Assembly (NCBI RefSeq): GCF_002954585.1
Contig: NZ_MSCI01000002.1
Coordinates: forward strand, 1,900,089 to 1,964,088
Direction: 5' to 3'
Origin: Vibrio chagasii
Lineage (GTDB): Bacteria > Pseudomonadota > Gammaproteobacteria > Enterobacterales > Vibrionaceae
Length of the DNA: 64,000 nt
This document shows positions 59,612-64,000 of this stretch, piece after piece. Below the pieces are notes generated by a model. The model worked only from the letters and a program-made list of their open reading frames with translations. It was not told the origin of the DNA and ran no database searches. Position numbers and translations under genes: made by a program. How positions within the stretch are numbered: position 1 is the stretch's first letter; each line of letters begins with the position of its first letter.

Positions 59612-59742
59612 AACACCTTTCCAAACACGGGAGGCATAATCATTTCCAATTAAGCCCTTGTGACAACATGTCACTGGCTCTTAATGCGTATCGGTACAGC
59701 AAATACCACTGTGCGACTTAGCATGCGAGAGCTCGGAGTTAT
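59612..59742 (-). promoter_or_regulatory. Molybdenum cofactor (Moco) riboswitch ahead of moaA
   Basis: Read on the minus strand, the leader has ACTCCGAGC, a GTGACA-TGT-TGTCAC hairpin on a longer stem (ATTAAG-x-GCC with GGC-TTAAT), then GCCTCCCG and GGAAAGGTGTT just before the start codon. These pieces, in this order, recall the E. coli moaA leader, the type example of the Moco RNA. The 3' part includes the ribosome site, which fits control of translation. Confidence 0.65.
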
Positions 59743-59945
59743 GGCAACTGCACGTTATATTCGAACGCGCAGTAGCTGAGTAATAAAATACTTAATATTT
59801 GTACGTGAATCTAGCTCTGATGACAAAAAACGAGTCACATCGGCAAAAAAAAACGTGTCAAACGCTCAAAATAACTCTTGTTGAGTATCTGGCGAGAAGC
59901 ATTTAACCTAAATTATAGTTGGTAACCCTCTAACAAGAATAAAAA

Positions 59946-60833
59946 ATGAACATTTACACTTCAAAGAAAGTGGTCGCAATCGGTGGTGGCCATGGCTTAG
60001 GTCGTATGCTGGCCGCATTAAAGGATTTTGGTAGTAACGCAACCGGTATTGTTGCTACAACAGACAACGGTGGTTCCACCGGACGCATTCGAGATTGCCA
60101 AGGCGGCATTGCATGGGGTGATACCCGAAACTGTATCAATCAGTTGATCACAGAGCCGTCAATTAGCTCTATGATGTTTGAATATCGTTTTCGTGGACAA
60201 GGCGAACTCGATGGCCATAACTTGGGCAACCTAATGCTAACCGCGTTAGACAACCTTTCCGTTCGCCCGCTAGAAGCAATTAACCTAATTCGCAATATGT
60301 TGAAGGTCGATGTCAATATTGTCCCAATGACTGAGCATCCGTCAGACCTTACCGCCCTATCTATGGATGGGCGCTGGGTAACAGGCGAAACCAATGTCGA
60401 TGACATGACAGAGAAACTACGCATGATGGATCTGTCGCCAGAAGTACCTGCTACAAAAGAAGCGGTGGCGGCTGTAGAACAAGCAGACTGCATCGTGCTT
60501 GGGCCAGGCAGCTTTTTGACCAGTGTGATGCCACCACTTCTGCTGCCAGAAATTGGTAAAGCGATTTCCGACAATACCCATGCTAAGCTCATCTTCGTCG
60601 AAAACTTATCACCAGAACACGGCCCAGCGGGTAAAATGACACTTGAGGAGCAACTTGAGTGGTGTGAACGTACCTGCAAAGCACGCAAGATAGATATTGT
60701 TCTTGGTAATGAACCACATCCCGAACTTGAAGGGCAATGGAACTGTGTCACCACAGATCTTGCGTCTGCGAATCGAGATTGGCGTCATGATCGCGTGAAA
60801 TTACAACAAGCGATTGAAGCTCAACTGGCTTAA
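59946..60833 (+). CDS. ybhK: YvcK/CofD-like protein YbhK
   Basis: A 295-residue protein of the gluconeogenesis-factor family, similar to the CofD fold. Seen: AIGGGHGLGRMLAAL, TTDNGGSTGRIR, GHNLGNLMLTAL and VLGPGSFLTSVMPPLL. Relatives bind UDP-sugars and affect growth on gluconeogenic carbon. E. coli ybhK is also divergent from moaA. No role in cofactor synthesis is proven. Confidence 0.92.
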   Translation: MNIYTSKKVVAIGGGHGLGRMLAALKDFGSNATGIVATTDNGGSTGRIRDCQGGIAWGDTRNCINQLITEPSISSMMFEYRFRGQGELDGHNLGNLMLTALDNLSVRPLEAINLIRNMLKVDVNIVPMTEHPSDLTALSMDGRWVTGETNVDDMTEKLRMMDLSPEVPATKEAVAAVEQADCIVLGPGSFLTSVMPPLLLPEIGKAISDNTHAKLIFVENLSPEHGPAGKMTLEEQLEWCERTCKARKIDIVLGNEPHPELEGQWNCVTTDLASANRDWRHDRVKLQQAIEAQLA

Positions 60834-60861
60834 AGCAATAAGTTCAGCTTAAGCAACAAAT

Positions 60862-60894
60862 ACAAAAAAGGAGCACAATGCTCCTTTTTTAGTT
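60862..60894. terminator. Bidirectional terminator between ybhK and luxU
   Basis: AAAAAAGGAGCA-CAA-TGCTCCTTTTTT, a 12-bp stem with T runs in both directions. Confidence 0.92.
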
Positions 60895-60913
60895 TCTGTG
60901 GTCGTTCTCTGCG

Positions 60914-61258
60914 TTAAAGATCCGTCATCAATTGCTGGTACTCAGTGTACGTTGAAAGCAGCAGTGACTGCATATCTTCAAAATCGCCATCAGTAATTGG
61001 AAGTGACTGTTTTACTTTGCTATCTAAACCAATAGCGAAGCTACACAGAGAGTCAGCACCAAAGCTCGCAGCACTGCTCTTTAGAGCATGGCTGATATCC
61101 GCTAAATACTTTGAAGTATCTGACTCCTTATTGATCTCTAGGTGCTCATAATAGCCTTTCAACTCACCTAAAAAGATCTCCAGTAACACCGGAACATTCT
61201 CTTGCCCTATTTCACCGGCAAGCTCATCAACTTTTTGCTGATTCAATACTTTAGTCAT
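60914..61258 (-). CDS. luxU: Phosphorelay protein LuxU
   Basis: Histidine phosphotransfer protein of Vibrio quorum sensing: it carries phosphate from the hybrid sensors such as LuxQ and CqsS to LuxO. The Hpt motif is SHALKSSAASFGA with His57. 114 residues. It starts 23 bases after luxO, so both share a transcript. Confidence 0.96.
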   Translation of the reverse strand: MTKVLNQQKVDELAGEIGQENVPVLLEIFLGELKGYYEHLEINKESDTSKYLADISHALKSSAASFGADSLCSFAIGLDSKVKQSLPITDGDFEDMQSLLLSTYTEYQQLMTDL

Positions 61259-61281
61259 TGCTATGTCTTATCGTTTGGTGA

Positions 61282-62670
61282 TTACTGTTTTGCGTTCCAC
61301 GCTTGCAACTTACGGTAGATAGTCGATGGACTCACATCCAAGAAACCGGCCGCTCGCGGAATATTACCATCACACGCTTTAATGGCCTGTTCAATAGCCG
61401 TTTTTTCAGTGACCCACAGTGGGAAAATATCTTTCACCGTAATGTCTTCACTCTGCTTCTCTTTCAAGCGTAGGCTATTTTCAATCGGTTGATTCAACGG
61501 TGGTGGCAGCATGTTAAGCGTTATCTCTTTGCCGTTGTTCAATACCACGACATTTCGCAATACGTTTTGCAGCTGACGAACGTTACCCGGCCACTCATAT
61601 TGATTAAAACGATCCAGCACTTCCTGAGCAAAACGCACAAACGCTTTACCCTCTTCCACTGACATGTAACCTAGCAGTGAGTATGCAATCTCGATGACAT
61701 CTTCACCACGTTCACGCAATGGCGGCAAGTGCAAAGGAATTACATACAAACGATAGTATAAATCTTCTCTAAAGCGCCCTTCTTGTACTTCTTTCCATGG
61801 GTCACGGTTGGTCGCACAAACAAAGCGAACATCCACGCTCTTCATCTTCGAAGAACCCACTTTTTGGAAGGTACCTGTCTGGATAAAGCGTAAAAGCTTG
61901 GTTTGTAACTCAAGGTCCATTTCACAGAGCTCATCAAGGAACAAGGTGCCACCGTCAGCCAGTTCAGCAGCACCTTGACGATCTGTTGCCGCCCCCGTAA
62001 ATGCCCCTTTCACGTGACCAAACAGTTCACTTTCAATCAAGTCCTTGGGAATCGCAGCACAGTTAATTGCAATAAACGGCTTATCACCACGCTTACTCGC
62101 AGCGTGAATAGCTTCTGCACACACCTCTTTACCAGTACCACTTTCACCAGTAATGAAAATACTCGCTTTACTTGATGCGGCAGAATCAATAGTTCGATAC
62201 ACCTGCTGCATGGTTTGGCTACTACCGATGAAACCTTGATAGTTTTGGTTTCCAGGGTGCTCTGAACTGTTCTTTAATTTCGTCGCTTTACGTATTGCGT
62301 TATTGACCGTAATACGTAGACGGTCGGCTTCACACGGTTTGATAAGGAAGTCTTGAGAACCATGACGCATCGCTTCAACTGCGGTATCAATCGAACCGTG
62401 AGCTGTCATGAAGATAACAGGCACCTCTGGGTACTTTTGTTTAACCGCAAATAGCACGTCCATCCCCGTCATATCAGGTAGACGTAGATCTAATAAAATC
62501 AGGTCAGGGATTCGATGATTCAAACTCTCAATTGCATCGCGGCCAGTGCCTACAATGTTGATATCAATTTCGAGCGGTGTAAGATACGAGCGGTACAAAG
62601 CTGCTACCGAGGCGGTATCCTCTACCATCAACAAATACTTTGATTTGTTATCTAGCGTTTTTGATTGCAT
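61282..62670 (-). CDS. luxO: Quorum-sensing response regulator LuxO
   Basis: Sigma-54-dependent activator that switches on Qrr small RNAs at low cell density. Receiver domain with Asp61 ([11 protein letters not shown]), AAA domain with Walker [10 protein letters not shown], the sigma-54 loop GAFTGA and Walker [10 protein letters not shown], and a Fis-type helix-turn-helix at the end ([19 protein letters not shown]). With this start the acceptor is Asp61, as numbered in V. cholerae; the inner Met15 would make it Asp47, as numbered in V. harveyi. 462 residues. Confidence 0.97.
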   Translation of the reverse strand: MQSKTLDNKSKYLLMVEDTASVAALYRSYLTPLEIDINIVGTGRDAIESLNHRIPDLILLDLRLPDMTGMDVLFAVKQKYPEVPVIFMTAHGSIDTAVEAMRHGSQDFLIKPCEADRLRITVNNAIRKATKLKNSSEHPGNQNYQGFIGSSQTMQQVYRTIDSAASSKASIFITGESGTGKEVCAEAIHAASKRGDKPFIAINCAAIPKDLIESELFGHVKGAFTGAATDRQGAAELADGGTLFLDELCEMDLELQTKLLRFIQTGTFQKVGSSKMKSVDVRFVCATNRDPWKEVQEGRFREDLYYRLYVIPLHLPPLRERGEDVIEIAYSLLGYMSVEEGKAFVRFAQEVLDRFNQYEWPGNVRQLQNVLRNVVVLNNGKEITLNMLPPPLNQPIENSLRLKEKQSEDITVKDIFPLWVTEKTAIEQAIKACDGNIPRAAGFLDVSPSTIYRKLQAWNAKQ

Positions 62671-62718
62671 ATCCTAGCCATTTATAATTTGCATTTCTTA
62701 TTATAGTCGCATTCCGCT

Positions 62719-62731
62719 TTGCATTATGCAA
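62719..62731. promoter_or_regulatory. LuxO binding site
   Basis: TTGCATTATGCAA matches the known LuxO palindrome TTGCA-N3-TGCAA exactly. It lies about 95 bases before the qrr1 start and about 50 before the luxO start, so it could both activate qrr1 and repress luxO. Confidence 0.85.
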
Positions 62732-62795
62732 ATTGGCCACAATATTTGTATTGTATTTCTATACCAACTTCAAACAATCAATATCTTATCTATAT

Positions 62796-62809
62796 GGCAT
62801 GAAGGATGC
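62796..62809 (+). promoter_or_regulatory. Sigma-54 promoter of qrr1
   Basis: GG and GC are separated by exactly 10 bases (TGGCATGAAGGATGCA), the -24/-12 form. Counting 12 bases on from the GC gives a start at 62821, which coincides with the first Qrr hairpin. Confidence 0.85.
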
Positions 62810-62820
62810 AGTCGTTTAGA

Positions 62821-62914
62821 TGACCTTCGGGTCACCTAGCCAACTGACGTTGTTAGTGGACTTAGTGTTCACAAACGTAAGCCAGTAGAACAATTCCTAC
62901 TGGCTGTTTTTTTG
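62821..62914 (+). ncRNA. qrr1: Qrr1 quorum regulatory small RNA
   Basis: About 94 bases with all Qrr parts: a 5' hairpin (TGACC-TTCG-GGTCA), the conserved target-pairing stretch CACCTAGCCAACTGACGTTG, a middle stem, and a terminator (AGCCAGTAG/CTACTGGCT then TTTTTTT). Qrr RNAs act with Hfq on the luxR/hapR-type master regulator mRNA and others. It lies between luxO and uvrB and is divergent from luxO, the place of Qrr1. Confidence 0.93.
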
Positions 62915-62959
62915 TCTAGAGCACCATCAAAAGGAAGGTTTGACTAATATCGTCGAAGT

Positions 62960-64000
62960 TTAGCTATTGGTAATGAACTGCTTTCTCAGCTGCTCAATTT
63001 CATCACGTTTCTGCGCCGCCAACTCAAACTCCAAGTTTTGAGCATGTTGGTACATCGCCGCTTCCAGCTTACTGATCTCTTTATCGAGTTGTTGTGGCGT
63101 CAGCACAGCATAGCTCTGTGAAGGCTCTGCTACCTTAGACAATGGCACCTGTTTAGATTGGCGCTGTTGCTTCGACTTAGTGATATCACCCAACTCCATG
63201 ATATCTTTAATGTTGCGCTTCAGAGCTTGTGGCGTAATGCCTTGCTCTTCGTTATAAGCCTGCTGCTTCTCTCGACGTCGCTCTGTTTCATCAATCGCCT
63301 TTTTCATCGATTTAGTGATTGAGTCACCGTATAAGATCGCCTTACCTTCAAGGTTACGAGCTGCGCGACCGATCGTTTGGATCAGAGAGCGTTCAGAACG
63401 CAAGAAACCTTCCTTGTCAGCATCCAGAATCGCCACCAGCGATACCTCAGGCATATCCAAGCCCTCACGAAGTAAGTTAATACCCACTAACACATCAAAC
63501 TCGCCCAAACGGAGATCTCGAATAATCTCTACACGCTCAACGGTGTCGATATCTGAGTGTAAGTAACGCACTTTCACACCGTGTTCTGTGAGATATTCAG
63601 TTAGGTCTTCTGCCATTCTCTTAGTTAACGTCGTCACCAATACACGCTCATCTTTTTCTGAACGCATTCTGATTTCAGACAACAAGTCATCCACCTGAGT
63701 CGCTACTGGCCTTACTTCAATAATCGGGTCTAACAGGCCCGTTGGACGAACAACCTGATCAGCAACCTCACCATCGGACTTTTCAAGCTCGTAATTACCT
63801 GGCGTTGCTGAAACAAAAATCGTTTGTGGGGCAATCGATTCAAATTCATCGAACTTCATTGGTCGGTTGTCTAGCGCAGAAGGCAGACGGAAACCAAATT
63901 CAACCAAGGTCTCCTTACGAGAGCGGTCACCTTTATACATCGCGCCGATTTGCGGCACGGTAACATGTGATTCATCGATGATCAGCAGACCATCAGCAGG
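62960..64000 (-). CDS. uvrB: Excinuclease ABC subunit B, C-terminal part, cut by the window edge
   Basis: DNA damage recognition helicase of nucleotide excision repair. The frame is open to base 64000. Visible parts are the DESH helicase motif II ([13 protein letters not shown]), [50 protein letters not shown], and the C-terminal UvrC-binding UVR motif ([24 protein letters not shown]). The N-terminal P-loop and beta-hairpin are missing. 346 residues seen of about 670. The family is LexA-regulated. Confidence 0.97.
   Translation of the reverse strand, partial: PADGLLIIDESHVTVPQIGAMYKGDRSRKETLVEFGFRLPSALDNRPMKFDEFESIAPQTIFVSATPGNYELEKSDGEVADQVVRPTGLLDPIIEVRPVATQVDDLLSEIRMRSEKDERVLVTTLTKRMAEDLTEYLTEHGVKVRYLHSDIDTVERVEIIRDLRLGEFDVLVGINLLREGLDMPEVSLVAILDADKEGFLRSERSLIQTIGRAARNLEGKAILYGDSITKSMKKAIDETERRREKQQAYNEEQGITPQALKRNIKDIMELGDITKSKQQRQSKQVPLSKVAEPSQSYAVLTPQQLDKEISKLEAAMYQHAQNLEFELAAQKRDEIEQLRKQFITNS

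Noticed and set aside
60140..60754. 204-codon frame antisense to ybhK
   Set aside because: Long only because of ybhK codon bias; Ser/Arg/Pro-rich and unlike any protein.
1..64000. Genomic island, prophage or new defence system
   Set aside because: Gene content and order are core Vibrio throughout; no integrase, transposase, tRNA junction or shift in base use was seen.

Overview
The window is an ordinary stretch of the main chromosome of a Vibrio, probably close to the Splendidus clade. The genus follows from the luxO-luxU pair with a Qrr-type small RNA beside uvrB, the enlarged 279-residue FadR, and the moa, opp, pta-ackA and fab gene orders. The clade is a guess from codon use and intergenic repeat style. 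No rRNA, tRNA, insertion sequence, prophage, integron or CRISPR array was found. Both ends cut genes: dnaE2 on the left and uvrB on the right.

Layout. 1-4.7 kb: the end of the SOS polymerase dnaE2, a CheV chemotaxis coupling protein and the sugar repressor Mlc. 5-11 kb: pyruvate kinase pykA, a patatin-like lipase, a 29-residue membrane peptide that resembles YnhF, two small outer-membrane barrel proteins, and the glucose PTS permease ptsG. 11-22 kb: one long minus-strand block, yceD-rpmF-plsX-fabH-fabD-fabG-acpP-fabF-pabC-mltG-tmk-holB-tatD, joining fatty acid, folate, cell wall and replication functions. 22-38 kb: yceF, rluC/rne, a SulP transporter, a low-molecular-weight phosphatase, cobO, an AsmA-like protein, udk, apbC/metG and yehS. 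38-45 kb: fadR/nhaB, dsbB, a SEC-C protein, dusC, an orphan substrate-binding protein and yfbV. 45-56 kb: ackA-pta, a glutathionyl-hydroquinone reductase and the oppABCDF oligopeptide importer. 56-61 kb: moaABCDE behind a probable molybdenum cofactor riboswitch, and divergent ybhK. 61-64 kb: luxU, luxO, qrr1 and the end of uvrB.

How it works together. Several units serve central carbon flow: Mlc, PtsG, PykA, AckA-Pta and FadR, with candidate CRP and FNR-like sites near them. The quorum-sensing relay is complete at its output end: LuxU passes phosphate to LuxO, which acts with sigma-54 on the divergent qrr1 gene, where a LuxO palindrome and a -24/-12 promoter are visible.

The most interesting material lies between genes: a family of about 40-bp palindromic repeats in oppositely oriented pairs between convergent genes, structured leaders ahead of rne, nhaB and moaA, terminator hairpins inside operons (fabF-pabC, ackA-pta, oppA-oppB), and the chance that uvrB read-through runs antisense to qrr1. 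I found no wholly new multigene system here.
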